Shown here: one piece after another, positions 16,444 to 26,178 of the stretch
Layout of the letters: every line of letters begins with the position of its first letter
How positions within the stretch are numbered: the first letter of the stretch is position 1
NCBI RefSeq assembly: GCF_002014985.1
Contig: NZ_MUXU01000045.1
Location: forward strand, 1 to 31,452
Direction: 5' to 3'
From: Moraxella caviae
Lineage (GTDB): Bacteria; Pseudomonadota; Gammaproteobacteria; Pseudomonadales; Moraxellaceae
Length of the DNA stretch: 31,452 bases
Translations under genes and position numbers: made by a program
The notes under the pieces: model-generated
Database searches by the model: none
Seen by the model: only the letters and a program-made list of their open reading frames with translations
What the model was told of the DNA's origin: nothing

Positions 16444-17343
16444 ATGTTGATTGAATTTACTAAAATGCACGGGTTGGGCAATGACTTTATGGTGATTGAC
16501 CTTGTAACTCAGCGCATGAATCTCACCACCGAATTGGTGCGCCTGCTTGCCGATCGCAATCTTGGCGTGGGTTTTGACCAGCTGCTGCTTGTTGAACCGC
16601 CAAGCCGCCCTGACGTGGATTTTAAATACCGAATTTTTAATGCTGATGGCACGGAAGTCAGCCAATGCGGCAACGGTGCGCGCTGTTTTGCGTCTTTTGT
16701 ACACGCGCGCAAATTGTCTTTTAAACAGCGTCTGCGCATGGAAACGGCAAGCGGCATCATCACCCTAACCACCGACCGCTACGGCTGGGTGCAGGTGGAC
16801 ATGGGTAAACCAAAATTTGAACCTGACGAGATTCCTTTTGCGCCAAGCACCATCACCAAAGTGGGTAATTCTTACCGCCTAAACGTGGACGGCACGCCAG
16901 TACAGCTGTACATCGCCAACATGGGTAATCCGCACGCCGTCATCAAAGTGGACGATGTGCTGACGGCAGACGTGGAGCGACTTGGCAAGGCGATTGAATC
17001 GCACGAAGCCTTCCCTGAACGTGTGAACGTGGGCTTTGTACAAGTCATCAACCAACGCCATATTCGCCTGCGTGTGTATGAGCGTGGCGTGGGCGAAACC
17101 CAAGCCTGCGGCACAGGGGCGTGCGCCGCGGTGGCGACAGGCGTGCGTGAAGGCTGGCTTGATGAAGGCGTGGACGTGCGCGCGCAGCTGTTTGGCGGTA
17201 GCCTTGCGATTCGCTGGCAAGACGGCTATTCGGTGATGATGACAGGCCCAACATCGTTTGTGTACGAAGGCGTGTTTAGCCCAGATGGTTTGGCAGCCCA
17301 AGCGGGCATCAACCTTACGCCAGACGAAGCGGACGACTATTGA
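16444..17343 (+). CDS. dapF: Diaminopimelate epimerase
   Basis: Cofactor-independent epimerase that converts LL- to meso-diaminopimelate, the peptidoglycan cross-linker and the substrate of LysA. The two catalytic thiols are Cys75 (SQCGNGARC) and Cys222 (QACGTGACA); KMHGLGNDF at residues 7-15 and GNPHAV (161-166) are typical. At 299 residues it is a little longer than the E. coli enzyme (274). AAGGA lies before the ATG. The 289-base gap after lysA contains the lysA terminator but no clear promoter; two hairpins follow the gene. Confidence 0.97.
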   Translation: MLIEFTKMHGLGNDFMVIDLVTQRMNLTTELVRLLADRNLGVGFDQLLLVEPPSRPDVDFKYRIFNADGTEVSQCGNGARCFASFVHARKLSFKQRLRMETASGIITLTTDRYGWVQVDMGKPKFEPDEIPFAPSTITKVGNSYRLNVDGTPVQLYIANMGNPHAVIKVDDVLTADVERLGKAIESHEAFPERVNVGFVQVINQRHIRLRVYERGVGETQACGTGACAAVATGVREGWLDEGVDVRAQLFGGSLAIRWQDGYSVMMTGPTSFVYEGVFSPDGLAAQAGINLTPDEADDY

Positions 17344-17353
17344 TTTTTTAAAA

Positions 17354-17379
17354 GTCCAAGTTTGTTTGCAAATTTGGAC
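17354..17379 (+). terminator. Hairpin just after dapF
   Basis: GTCCAA (17354-17359) pairs with TTGGAC (17374-17379), continued inside by a G-T pair and TTTG/CAAA, for an 11-pair stem with a four-base loop. Only a weak T tract follows, so it may protect the 3' end or assist the next hairpin. Confidence 0.55.
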
Positions 17380-17396
17380 AATTTATCAACTTACCC

Positions 17397-17433
17397 AAGC
17401 GGATTTTTCAAAATACCGATAAATCCGCTTTTT
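17397..17433 (+). terminator. Terminator after dapF
   Basis: AAGCGGATTT (17397-17406) and AAATCCGCTT (17421-17430) pair perfectly, followed by T residues. The stem ends 46 bases before the xerC start. Confidence 0.85.
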
Positions 17434-17476
17434 CATCATTTTTACACCGCCATTCATCAATCAAAGCCCAACCATC

Positions 17477-18544
17477 ATGCGCCTTGCTCATTTGCTTAAA
17501 TCCAATCCAAAATCCGCCCAGCCTGCTGCCAAGCAAAACGCCAGCCAAGCGGCACAAAATTTGGCGGACGATACACACGGCTTGGCGGACGATTTGGCAA
17601 ATGCCAATACGCCACCGCACGGTTGGCAGCTTGCCGCAGCGTGGCTAGACAGTCTTACGCAGCAAAATTATTCAGCGCATACCATCAGTGCTTATCAAGC
17701 GGCGCTGTGGCGGTTTTTGCATTTTTTGGCGCAAGATGGGCGCTTTGGCGATGTTTTGACGTGCAACAAAAAAGCGCTCACAGCATTTTTGAGTGAACGC
17801 CTAGAAAGCGACAACATCAAAGCTGCCAGCGCCAAGCAAGAACTTGCCGCCATTCGTAAATTTTACGCTCATCTGATTGCACAAGGTGCGACCGATAAAA
17901 ACCCTGCCACAGGCTACCGCCTAAAATCTGAGCCGCGCCCCTTGCCAAAGATTGGCGATGTGGATCTCATCAGCCAGCTGCTTGACCAGCCTGCACCAAA
18001 TGACGCAGCAAACGCGCGGCTATGGGTGCGTGATAAGGCGATGTTTGAGCTGATGTACAGCAGCGGTTTGCGCTTGTCGGAGTTGGTGGGATTAAATATC
18101 CACGACCTTGATTTGAATGCTGGCGTGGTGCGTGTGCTGGGCAAGGGCAATAAAACACGCATTGCACCAGTGGGCAGTAAGGCGCGCGCCGCCATTGCCG
18201 ATTATCTGCCGCACCGTGATTTGTGGCAAGAACAAAACGACCCTGCGCTTTTTATCAGCGAGCGGCTTGGCACAAGGCTGTCTGCCAGAGCGGTACAACT
18301 GCGACTCACCGCCTGTGCCGACAGAGCAGGCATTGCTCAGCATTTGCATCCGCATTTGTTACGCCATTGTTTTGCTTCGCATTTGCTGTCTGCCAGCGGT
18401 GATTTGCGCGCGGTACAAGAGCTTTTGGGGCATAGCGACATCAGCACCACACAGATTTATACGCAAGTGGATTTTGACGCACTCACTCGTGTGTATGACA
18501 AAGCGCACCCACGCGCCAATGCACTCAAATCACGCAAATCTTAA
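17477..18544 (+). CDS. xerC: Tyrosine recombinase XerC
   Basis: Site-specific tyrosine recombinase that works with XerD at dif to resolve chromosome dimers. The catalytic set is Arg199 (SGLRLSEL), a Lys in GKGNKTR (222-228), His293 and Arg296 (HPHLLRH), His319 (LLGHSD) and nucleophile Tyr328 (IYTQVD). The core-binding domain occupies about residues 50-140. A 45-residue Ala/Asn/Asp-rich front piece, including LADDTHGLADDL, is extra compared with the 298-residue E. coli XerC. There is no good Shine-Dalgarno sequence before the ATG, so the start may lie further in. The dapF-xerC adjacency is as in E. coli and Pseudomonas, except that the DUF484 gene usually between them is missing. Confidence 0.92.
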   Translation: MRLAHLLKSNPKSAQPAAKQNASQAAQNLADDTHGLADDLANANTPPHGWQLAAAWLDSLTQQNYSAHTISAYQAALWRFLHFLAQDGRFGDVLTCNKKALTAFLSERLESDNIKAASAKQELAAIRKFYAHLIAQGATDKNPATGYRLKSEPRPLPKIGDVDLISQLLDQPAPNDAANARLWVRDKAMFELMYSSGLRLSELVGLNIHDLDLNAGVVRVLGKGNKTRIAPVGSKARAAIADYLPHRDLWQEQNDPALFISERLGTRLSARAVQLRLTACADRAGIAQHLHPHLLRHCFASHLLSASGDLRAVQELLGHSDISTTQIYTQVDFDALTRVYDKAHPRANALKSRKS

Positions 18545-18615
18545 GTCATTCGCCAAGTTTTCGGCTAATTTCACCCAGTCGTGCTTGCCGAATGCCTGTT
18601 TTAAACCTATCCATC

Positions 18616-19011
18616 TTATTCATAACGACTGATTTCCAGCAAATTACCATCAGGATCACGCACATAAATGGAGCGAATTTTCCCCATCGCACCTGTGCGT
18701 GGCACGATAAACTCACCGTCATCGTCATGCACCACAGCCACGCCACACGCCTGTAAATAGCGCAACACTTCTGGCAAAGGCGTATCCGTCAAAAGGCACA
18801 AATCTGCACTGCCACAAGTGGCACGCTTGGCATTTGGTAAAATTTCTGCGCCTTTTTGGTGTAGGTTGATTTTTTGTGCGCCAAAATGCAGCGCATGGCG
18901 GTTATCGCCAAAGGTTTGCAGCTGCATTCCCAGCACTTTGGTGTAAAATTCTATGGTTGCGGACATATCCGCCACTGTCAGCACCAGATGGTCTAAGGCT
19001 TTGATTTTCAT
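18616..19011 (-). CDS. VOC-family (glyoxalase-like) protein
   Basis: 131-residue single-module vicinal oxygen chelate protein of the glyoxalase/dioxygenase superfamily. The two beta-alpha-beta-beta-beta halves are visible: LDHLVLTVADMSATIEFYTKVLG at 6-28 and IRSIYVRDPDGNLLEISRYE at the end. Candidate metal ligands are His8, His51 (INLHQKG) and Glu126. It resembles GLOD5/YaeR-type proteins, whose substrates are mostly unknown, so no reaction is given. It is convergent with xerC, 71 bases away, with no obvious terminator between them, and lies downstream of the receptor gene beyond that gene's terminator. Confidence 0.85.
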   Translation of the reverse strand: MKIKALDHLVLTVADMSATIEFYTKVLGMQLQTFGDNRHALHFGAQKINLHQKGAEILPNAKRATCGSADLCLLTDTPLPEVLRYLQACGVAVVHDDDGEFIVPRTGAMGKIRSIYVRDPDGNLLEISRYE

Positions 19012-19107
19012 TAAAAATTTCCTTGACGTGATTTAAATTTAGGCGAAATTACACTTAAGCCGTCAGTATAATGAATTTTTCTAAATTTTACACCTAAGCC
19101 ATTCAGA

Positions 19108-19143
19108 CAAAAAACACCCAACCTTGACAAGCAAGATTGGGTG
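19108..19143 (-). terminator. Terminator of the FetA/CopB-like receptor gene
   Basis: On the minus strand CACCCAATCTTG and CAAGGTTGGGTG pair (one G-T) over a five-base loop and are followed by six T residues (stem 19115-19143). Confidence 0.92.
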
Positions 19144-19170
19144 GGTGGAGAAAGAATGAAATGCTGGTAA

Positions 19171-21324
19171 TTAGAACTGGTAATTTACGCCCACACGGAA
19201 CTCGCGACCAACGCCCGGCAAGCCAAAACCTGCCAAAGTCTGCGGAATGTAATATTTATCAGCAATATTATTGATGGCAAAATTTACATTCATGCGGTCA
19301 GTGCCGTAAGGTTTCCAGTTGGCATACACATCGGTGGTGTGGTAGCCGTCTCGAGTTGCATTTGGATTGTCTGGATTGTAGTTTGGATCATTTTTCCAAG
19401 CAGTACCTTTCACGTCATCAACCTTGCGGTAGTTCACACCTACTTCTAGGTCTGGATTGGCAAAACGATAGGCAAGACCTGCCGTATAAGTACGACCCAG
19501 TACGACAGCATATTCACGGTTGCCAAAGCTAGGCAGATTGCCTTGATCATCAGGCTCGCTATAAAATTCAGGATTGCTTTCAGCCACACCCAAGCGAGCG
19601 GTCAAGCCATTGTAGCGATAACTTGCCCCAAGCTCCCAACCTTTGTTTTTTGCATAACCCACATTGTCAATGCCGTCATAATACGCTGTTGCGCCTGTGT
19701 CGTCATGTCTTGAAATTTGTCCACTGGTTAGCAGATTGTCAATTTCTTGCCAGTAGTAGCTGCCATCAAGCGTAAAGTTGCCGTTATTATAGTTAAAGCC
19801 TACTTCGGTATTTTTGGCTTTTTCTGCTTTTACTCCATCAGCAATTGACACAAGTGTATTGCCGCTGCGCAGCGCATCGTACAAGCGTGGACTGCGAGTA
19901 GCATGGTTGTGGTTGGCATTAAGACTAAGCGTCGGGGTTGCTTGCCAAATCAAGCCAACACTTGGGTTTAGCGTGCCATCTGAAACTTCTTTGCCATCCA
20001 TTGCTTTAAAGTTAAAGTGATCATAGCGCAAACCTGCCGTCGCAGTTACATTACCAATATCACCAATAACTTCCACATAAGCGCCTGTATCTGTTTTTTC
20101 TTGATTGACCAAATCAGTGCCAAACAGCTGCAGATTAACAGGCTGTCTGCGCTTAGCAACATTAACCAAATCGCTTGCTTTGCGAGAATAATTTGGCGTG
20201 ATTTCTTGATGGCGGTAGTTTAATCCATATTTTACCAGCACATCATCGCGAACTTGGGTGTCAAAATTGACGTTCGCCCCTTTGGTCTCTACTTTTGCCA
20301 CATTATGACCAATTGCAATGGGTTCACGAGTTTCGGGATTGTAAACACCTGTGCTGCCGTACTGCTCGCCACCGACTGATTCACGTTTATTTTCCATCAT
20401 ATAGACGTTGGCGTTTACGTCAGTATTGCTTGTGATGTTTTTGCCGATGTATTCAAGGTTGGTCTGCGTTAATGACAATTCACGATAGCGTGGATCTTGT
20501 CTTTGAACAGTCAAGCGACCATCGGCTTTATCAGCAGGAAAAATATCAAATTCCTCACGAACGTTTCGCTCGCCTTTATCGGTTTGATTTAAATGGCTTA
20601 GTACAAAACGATGATCGCCAAAGGTTGCGCCTAATTTTGCCAAATAACTGACTTTGTCTAAATCAGTAGACGGCACTGTGTCGCCACCAAGATAGTTTGT
20701 GTAGCCATCGCCTGCTTTATAATTGCTTTGTTGGACACGATTGCCAGCAATCAAGGCGTCAAAATTCCCTTTTTTGCCATAAACGGCTGCATTATAAGAA
20801 TGCTCATCATTTGAGCTGTAGCCTGCACCTACTTTAAAACCAATCTCTTGATTGTCTTTTAGCAAATCAAGCGCATCTACCGTCTTGGCAACGATTGCGC
20901 CATTGGTTGCGCCAATACCAGCACTGGCTGAGCCTGCGCCTTTTTGTACAGAGACAACTTTTACAAGGCTAGGATCTAGCTGATGGCGACCTTGATGGTA
21001 TAAAATTTGGCTGTCTGAATAAGCGTTGTCAATTTTTACATCAATAGAATTTTGACCCATGCCGCGGATACTGATGTACTGAGATGCGCCGTTGCCGCCA
21101 CCAAAATCGATTGCAGGCTCAGATTTTAACAATTCTCGCAAACCTGTGGCGGTAGATTCGTCCTTTTCTTGAAGTGTAACCACATCAGTTTTGACTTTTG
21201 TGCCTTGGCGATCCACCTGCACCGTGATGTTGCCCAAATTTGCCACAGGCTCATCGTTTGCCTGTGCTGACACACTTGCCATCATCGCTACAAGCGGTAA
21301 CAATGTAAATACACGTTGTTTCAT
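19171..21324 (-). CDS. TonB-dependent outer-membrane receptor, FetA/FrpB/CopB-like
   Basis: 717-residue precursor of a TonB-dependent outer-membrane receptor for an iron source. A signal peptide ending ASVSAQA is followed by NLGNITVQVDRQG (probable TonB box area), a plug domain (about 50-165, with SIRGMGQNSIDVKIDNAY) and a 22-strand barrel that ends in Phe (VGVNYQF). The barrel segments ATRSPRLYDALRSG, SIADGVKAEKAKNTEVGFNY, and VYANWKPYGTDRMNVNFAINNIADKYY through LPGVGREFRVGVNY closely follow Neisseria FetA (FrpB), the enterobactin/ferric receptor, and thus Moraxella CopB. The ligand is not proved by sequence. A Fur-like box and promoter precede it. GATC density is near random here, unlike most of the window. 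Confidence 0.88.
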   Translation of the reverse strand: MKQRVFTLLPLVAMMASVSAQANDEPVANLGNITVQVDRQGTKVKTDVVTLQEKDESTATGLRELLKSEPAIDFGGGNGASQYISIRGMGQNSIDVKIDNAYSDSQILYHQGRHQLDPSLVKVVSVQKGAGSASAGIGATNGAIVAKTVDALDLLKDNQEIGFKVGAGYSSNDEHSYNAAVYGKKGNFDALIAGNRVQQSNYKAGDGYTNYLGGDTVPSTDLDKVSYLAKLGATFGDHRFVLSHLNQTDKGERNVREEFDIFPADKADGRLTVQRQDPRYRELSLTQTNLEYIGKNITSNTDVNANVYMMENKRESVGGEQYGSTGVYNPETREPIAIGHNVAKVETKGANVNFDTQVRDDVLVKYGLNYRHQEITPNYSRKASDLVNVAKRRQPVNLQLFGTDLVNQEKTDTGAYVEVIGDIGNVTATAGLRYDHFNFKAMDGKEVSDGTLNPSVGLIWQATPTLSLNANHNHATRSPRLYDALRSGNTLVSIADGVKAEKAKNTEVGFNYNNGNFTLDGSYYWQEIDNLLTSGQISRHDDTGATAYYDGIDNVGYAKNKGWELGASYRYNGLTARLGVAESNPEFYSEPDDQGNLPSFGNREYAVVLGRTYTAGLAYRFANPDLEVGVNYRKVDDVKGTAWKNDPNYNPDNPNATRDGYHTTDVYANWKPYGTDRMNVNFAINNIADKYYIPQTLAGFGLPGVGREFRVGVNYQF

Positions 21325-21374
21325 ACCTTTTCCTTTTATGCAGTTTGTATGATTTAAGTAACCCAGCGATGATT

Positions 21375-21419
21375 ATAATACCTAATCTCATTTAAAAAGT
21401 CAAATAAAAATTATTATCA
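21375..21419 (-). promoter_or_regulatory. Fur-regulated promoter of the receptor gene
   Basis: On the minus strand, TGATAATAATTTTTA (21419-21405) matches the Fur core TGATAATnATTATCA at 12 of 14 informative positions. It is directly followed by TTGACT (21403-21398), a 17-base spacer and TATTAT (21380-21375). A TATAAT three bases further on is an alternative -10 box. The layout fits iron repression of a siderophore-type receptor. Confidence 0.7.
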
Positions 21420-21489
21420 TTTTAAATTATTTTTTATTTCTATTTTTCTTGGCAATTTGTAACAAATACTCATAAAAAGCCGTACAAAA

Positions 21490-21514
21490 AAGCCCAAACC
21501 AAAGGCTTGGGCTT
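21490..21514 (-). terminator. Terminator of the ferredoxin gene
   Basis: AAGCCCAA (21490-21497) and TTGGGCTT (21507-21514) pair; on the minus strand a run of six T follows. It lies about 27 bases after the ferredoxin stop. Confidence 0.88.
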
Positions 21515-21540
21515 GATGTTTTAAAATTTTGGATAATTTA

Positions 21541-21819
<279 letters not shown>

Positions 21820-21908
21820 TTATTGAGCGATACGTTTTGCCAAGCGATCTAATTTTATCATAAAACACAGCCAAACCAGCATAACTTTTACTAAAGATAA
21901 GACCGTGC

Positions 21909-22742
21909 TTACACCAAACTAATTTGACTGCGGATTTTTTGTTTGAAGGTGAGTTTTTGTGTGGGGGAAATTGACAAATAACGACGCATAGACAAATCCA
22001 AATATTCATTCTGTTTTTCAATGCCTACAAATCGTCTATCCAATATCGCTGCTGCAATACCTGTTGTGCCAGATCCTGAAAATGGATCAAGCACCAAATC
22101 ACCTTTTTGTGTAGAAGCTAAAATAATACGAGACAAAAGTCCGAGTGGCTTTTGAGTGGGATGTTTGCCATGTTCTTTTTCCCACGATTGCACCGCAGGC
22201 AGTCGCCACACGTCTTTCATTTGCTTATCAGCATTCAGCTCTTTCATTAAATCATAGTTGAAATAATGCGGTATTTTGGGATGTTTTCTCGCCCAAATAA
22301 TCCATTCTGTAGAATGTGTAAAATATCGGCAAGAGAAGTTTGGCGGTGGATTGGGTTTTTCCCAAGTGATCATATTTAAGATTTTAAAACCTAAGTTTTG
22401 CAAAACCTGACCAAGCATAAAAATATTATGGTGCGTGCCACTAATCCAAATCGTGCCGTTATCTGCCAATACTTGCCGTGCTTGCAGCAACCAATCCCGA
22501 GTAAATTCCCAAACGTCTTGGCTGGAAGTCAGCCTATCCCAGTCGCCTTTATTTACGGATTGAATTTTGCCATTTTTGACCGTCAAGCCGTCATTGGATA
22601 AAAAGTACGGCGGATCGGCAAAAATCATATTAAACTTTTGATTGATGACGGGCAGCAAATTTGTACAATCCCCACAAAACAAATAAAAATCATCAGCTTG
22701 TGATTTAAAATAAGGTTTGTTTGAATCTATACTACCAATCAT
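21909..22742 (-). CDS. DNA adenine methyltransferase, beta class (DpnA/M2.MboI-like)
   Basis: 277-residue N6-adenine methyltransferase with motif order DPPY (43-46) before FSGSGTTG (221-228), which is the beta class. In DpnII- and MboI-type systems this second methylase modifies GATC, in the pneumococcal case also single-stranded DNA entering by transformation; the same role is inferred here. Between the two motifs is TWEKPNPPPNFSCRYFTHSTEWIIWARK, characteristic of this group. The chosen ATG at 22742 lies inside the end of the endonuclease gene (11-base overlap), so translation is probably coupled. It is the last gene of the operon. Confidence 0.9.
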   Translation of the reverse strand: MIGSIDSNKPYFKSQADDFYLFCGDCTNLLPVINQKFNMIFADPPYFLSNDGLTVKNGKIQSVNKGDWDRLTSSQDVWEFTRDWLLQARQVLADNGTIWISGTHHNIFMLGQVLQNLGFKILNMITWEKPNPPPNFSCRYFTHSTEWIIWARKHPKIPHYFNYDLMKELNADKQMKDVWRLPAVQSWEKEHGKHPTQKPLGLLSRIILASTQKGDLVLDPFSGSGTTGIAAAILDRRFVGIEKQNEYLDLSMRRYLSISPTQKLTFKQKIRSQISLV

Positions 22743-23574
22743 CAACCACCCCTTCTGCCAAAATCTGCTCAATAAAATCACCAATGGTGGCTAAATTATA
22801 CACCGAAGGAATGTGAGAATATGCTTCTTGCAATTTATTTTTGGCACTTTTCCAGCCTTGACCGTCAGTAATCCACACAAATTCATACTGGGGATAGCGA
22901 TTGATTTTTGGGGCAATATCCGTGTAGGCACGCGCTACTTCATTTAATTTTGAACCGCCGCTATTATAATAATTTGTCTCTATCAGATAAGTTTTAGTAT
23001 TGGTTTTTATCACAAAATCAAACCGTTTTACATCACTACCCAAACTATCGATGTCAACAAATAGCGTATGTTTGACTTCTTTTTGGTGGCGAATATTCGC
23101 CCTATCAAATAATGCCGAAACCGCCTTGGACATATTATCTCCACCACGATTTTTGCGTGCATTAGTATCCAAACCGACTTCTATGCCAAACACATAGTCA
23201 ACAAGATTTTTAATGTGTCTATCCCTAAAAATCTCCGCCAGCCCTGTTTGTTGTAAAAACTCAACAATTAAGTCTGGCGATTTTAAATAGTCTTTGAGCA
23301 ATACCGTTTGAGAATGCGAATTTAATGTAATTTTATTCTCTTTTGCTCTGACTGCAATCAGTATTTCTAATACCAAAAACGCATTAGGGCATTCTTGATG
23401 CAAAGTCTCAACCGCCTTTGATAAATCCTGCTTGCCAAGCAAGTAGTTAAGTTGATTTAGATGGATTTCTATGGCGCTAACATTATTTTTAACCTTATTA
23501 AAATCGGTGAAATAATCCAATGTCGCGTTGGTTTGCGACAAACCATCAAAAAATTTCTCAAAATCAACTTTCAT
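22732..23574 (-). CDS. Type II restriction endonuclease, DpnII/MboI family (GATC)
   Basis: 280-residue endonuclease that by homology cuts before the G of unmethylated GATC. LVDYVFGIEVGLDTNARKNRGGD (124-146) and KRFDFVIKTNTKTYLIETNYYNSGGSKLNE (183-212) align well with DpnII; the end WITDGQGWKSAKNKLQEAY is also shared. The likely nuclease residues are Asp186, Glu199 and Asn201, a PD-(D/E)xK variant with Asn where Lys is usual, as in DpnII. It lies three bases after the alpha-class methylase and overlaps the beta-class one. The order methylase-endonuclease-methylase is as I recall for mboA-mboB-mboC, whereas the pneumococcal order is M-A-B. Confidence 0.93.
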   Translation of the reverse strand: MKVDFEKFFDGLSQTNATLDYFTDFNKVKNNVSAIEIHLNQLNYLLGKQDLSKAVETLHQECPNAFLVLEILIAVRAKENKITLNSHSQTVLLKDYLKSPDLIVEFLQQTGLAEIFRDRHIKNLVDYVFGIEVGLDTNARKNRGGDNMSKAVSALFDRANIRHQKEVKHTLFVDIDSLGSDVKRFDFVIKTNTKTYLIETNYYNSGGSKLNEVARAYTDIAPKINRYPQYEFVWITDGQGWKSAKNKLQEAYSHIPSVYNLATIGDFIEQILAEGVVDDW

Positions 23575-23577
23575 GCT

Positions 23578-24471
23578 TTATACCATCTTACCATTACTAA
23601 TAAGCAATTCTGTTACCGCCTTTCGCCCTGTACTTCTAGCACTGATAGCACGATTGACAGGCACACGCTCAATACAAAATTCGCGATACAATTCATCAAA
23701 AAAATCATCATTATTGTCGTGATTTTTAGGATCAGAATTGCTCAAAATAAAATCATAACCCAGTCGGTCTAGCTTTTTACAAAAATCCGCCAAGCGTTTT
23801 TGCTCGTCATCATTAAAACCGCCGTCAGCATAAGCGGTGAAACTTGCAGTTTCACTGATAGGACGATAAGGCGGATCGATGTAAAAAACGCAAGGCAGAT
23901 CATTAGGCAGATGCGCCAAAACTTCACCAAAATCGCCTGATAAAATTTGCACCTTTTGCATTTTTTCTGACAACGATAAAATCAACTCTTTATCTAAGAT
24001 TTTTGGTTTTTTGTAGCTACCAATCGGCACATTGAATTGGTTGTTTTTATTGACACGGTACAAGCCATTAAAAGCTGTTTTGTTTAAAAAAATAAATAAC
24101 GCCGCCTGCAACACGGGCGATGATAAGCGGCAATTAAATAAGTCTCGCTTGTGGTAATAATAAGGTTTTTTGTCGTCAAGCTCTGTCAGCTCATCGTATT
24201 CTTTTTGCAGACTTGCCAGCTCATCAATAAGTTTATCGGGCGTGGCTTTGATTGTCTGATAAACATTGGTTAAATCATGATTTACATCATTGATGACAAC
24301 CTGACGCAAATGCGGCAAATTAACCAACGCCCAAATGGACACTGCCCCACCGCCAACAAATGGCTCAACCAAACAAAAATCTTGGTGATGCACATAGGTT
24401 GGCAAGCGCTCAACAATCTCACCGAGCAGGCTACTTTTGCCGCCCGCCCATTTAAGAATCGGCTTTACCAT
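23578..24471 (-). CDS. Dam-type DNA adenine methyltransferase, alpha class (DpnM/M1.MboI-like)
   Basis: 297-residue N6-adenine methyltransferase of the Dam/DpnM group, expected to methylate double-stranded [14 protein letters not shown] (7-16) and EPFVGGGAV (36-44) bind SAM, and DPPY (199-202) is catalytic; this motif order defines the alpha class. [11 protein letters not shown] (131-141) is part of the GATC-recognition region of Dam-like enzymes. The ATG at 24471 uses the last A of the trhP stop codon (TGATG), with a TTG one codon before as alternative. No separate promoter is evident between trhP and this gene, so the whole restriction-modification operon may depend on trhP transcription. 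Confidence 0.94.
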   Translation of the reverse strand: MVKPILKWAGGKSSLLGEIVERLPTYVHHQDFCLVEPFVGGGAVSIWALVNLPHLRQVVINDVNHDLTNVYQTIKATPDKLIDELASLQKEYDELTELDDKKPYYYHKRDLFNCRLSSPVLQAALFIFLNKTAFNGLYRVNKNNQFNVPIGSYKKPKILDKELILSLSEKMQKVQILSGDFGEVLAHLPNDLPCVFYIDPPYRPISETASFTAYADGGFNDDEQKRLADFCKKLDRLGYDFILSNSDPKNHDNNDDFFDELYREFCIERVPVNRAISARSTGRKAVTELLISNGKMV

Positions 24472-25868
24472 CAAGTATAAATCGCCTCGCTCACGCTTTT
24501 CATCACCAAGGCAAATTGCAGGCTGTCGTCATATTCCTTGAACGGATTGGCGATTTTACACACCCAGCCAGAACCCAGCGCACCGTCAATCTCTGCGCCC
24601 TTTTTGTCCCACATTTTATCAAGCGTGTATTTGACGTTGCCTTTTGGGGTCATGATTTCAATTTCATCGCCCACCATCAGTTTGTTTTTGATTTCTAGGC
24701 TCAAAAATTCATCGTCAAAACTGGTAACTTCCGCCACAAACTGCTGGCTGTCGGTTTTTGATGAACCATAATCGTAGTTTTGGTAGTCTGAATGCACATG
24801 GCGGCGCAAAAAGCCTTCGGTGTAGCCACGGTTGGCAAGCCCATCAAGCGCATGAATTAGCCCTACATCAAAAGGCTTGCCCGCTAAGGCATCGTCCATC
24901 GCACGGCGGTACACTTGGGCGGTGCGTGCCACATAATAATGCGACTTGGTGCGCCCTTCAATTTTCAGCGAATGCACGCCAATATTGAGCAAATCAGGCA
25001 CCAACTCCACCGCGCGCAAGTCCTTAGAATTCATGATATAAGTACCATGCTCATCTTCGTACATCGCCATCAGCTCACCCTTGCGGCCTTCTTCTTCAAT
25101 CAACACCACTTCATCGGACGGCTTTTGCACATAATCATCGCCCATCACCACATCGCCATTTAGATTGACGTTGGCAATCTCGCCTTGATTTGGCACAAAA
25201 ACTTCTGGCGTGGCAGGCACGATGTCGCCCGTTTCGTTTTCCACCGCCTTATAAGTGTTATAAGACCAGCGGCAAGCGTTGGTGCAAGTGCCTTGGTTGG
25301 CATCACGTTTGTTGATATAGCCAGACAGCAAGCAGCGCCCAGAATACGCCATGCACAGCGCCCCATGCACAAAGACTTCAATCTCCATGTCTGGCACTTC
25401 TTTGATGATTTGCTCAATTTCTTTGATGGACAACTCACGGCTGACGATGACGCGCGTAACGCCCATTTGCTTCCAAAATTTCACGGTCGCCCAGTTCACC
25501 GCATTAGCTTGTACAGACAAGTGAATGTCCATCTCAGGAAAGGCTTCACGCACCATCATAATCATGCCAGCGTCCGACATGATAAGCGCGTCAGGCTTCA
25601 TCTCAATCACAGGGCGAATGTCTTCAATGAAAGTTTTGAGCTTGGCGTTGTGGGCTTGGATATTCACCACCACATAAAACTTTTTGCCCAAAGAATGCGC
25701 ATAAGCGATGCCTTTTGCCAAATTTTCTTCGTCAAAGTCGTTGTTACGCACACGCAAAGAGTAGCGCGCCTGCCCTGCATACACCGCGTCCGCCCCATAG
25801 GCAAAGGCGTATTGCATATTTTTAAAAGTGCCAGCAGGGCAAAGCAGTTCTGGGGTGTATGTTGTCAT
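24471..25868 (-). CDS. trhP: tRNA 5-hydroxyuridine(34) synthesis protein TrhP (YegQ, U32 family)
   Basis: 465-residue U32-family protein that, with prephenate-derived oxygen, makes 5-hydroxyuridine at tRNA position 34, the precursor of cmo5U; older records call it a collagenase-like peptidase. It follows E. coli YegQ over its full length: [93 protein letters not shown]. Cys172, Cys179, Cys195 and Cys199 are the likely Fe-S ligands. About 20 residues are inserted after ACRWSYN. The ATG at 25868 was chosen over one 13 codons upstream because family members start near MxxxxPELLxPAG. Its stop overlaps the first methylase gene by one base. Confidence 0.94.
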   Translation of the reverse strand: MTTYTPELLCPAGTFKNMQYAFAYGADAVYAGQARYSLRVRNNDFDEENLAKGIAYAHSLGKKFYVVVNIQAHNAKLKTFIEDIRPVIEMKPDALIMSDAGMIMMVREAFPEMDIHLSVQANAVNWATVKFWKQMGVTRVIVSRELSIKEIEQIIKEVPDMEIEVFVHGALCMAYSGRCLLSGYINKRDANQGTCTNACRWSYNTYKAVENETGDIVPATPEVFVPNQGEIANVNLNGDVVMGDDYVQKPSDEVVLIEEEGRKGELMAMYEDEHGTYIMNSKDLRAVELVPDLLNIGVHSLKIEGRTKSHYYVARTAQVYRRAMDDALAGKPFDVGLIHALDGLANRGYTEGFLRRHVHSDYQNYDYGSSKTDSQQFVAEVTSFDDEFLSLEIKNKLMVGDEIEIMTPKGNVKYTLDKMWDKKGAEIDGALGSGWVCKIANPFKEYDDSLQFALVMKSVSEAIYT

Positions 25869-26178
25869 GGCAAACCTAATTTGTCTTTTAAAAGCTGTTT
25901 GGTGCAAAATTGCGCAAAAATCTCATCTTTTACGGCTGGCGGCTCTTTTTAAGCGCTGCCAACCGTAAATTCAATCAATAAACTTGCTATTATAGCAAAT
26001 TTTTGGGCAAGGTTGGGGGATTTGTGGTGCAAAATTGTATGAATACATTGCCTGATTGTTGGTCTTTGCACGCAGCTCATTTTAGATATTTTTCACCAGC
26101 GCACACCCAAACACGCCAAAGCTATGCTAAGATAACCCACTGCCAAACATTTTTAAACTTACCGACAATCACAAACCC
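25869..26178. promoter_or_regulatory. trhP leader, promoter and divergent space to the LysR gene
   Basis: No gene is supported in these 310 bases. On the minus strand an extended -10 box, TGCTATAAT (TATAAT at 25994-25989, inside the palindrome GCTATAATAGC), would start the trhP message near 25982. Within the leader, TTTACGGCTGGCGGC (25929-25943) and GCTGCCAACCGTAAA (25955-25969) form a 15-base inverted repeat with two mismatched positions. No T tract follows on either strand, so it is not an ordinary terminator; it may be an RNA leader structure or an operator. Confidence 0.5.

Noticed and set aside
25185..25952. Long open frame (255 codons) on the plus strand inside trhP
   Set aside because: It is antisense to the highly conserved trhP coding sequence; its His- and Arg-rich composition is typical of an antisense shadow.
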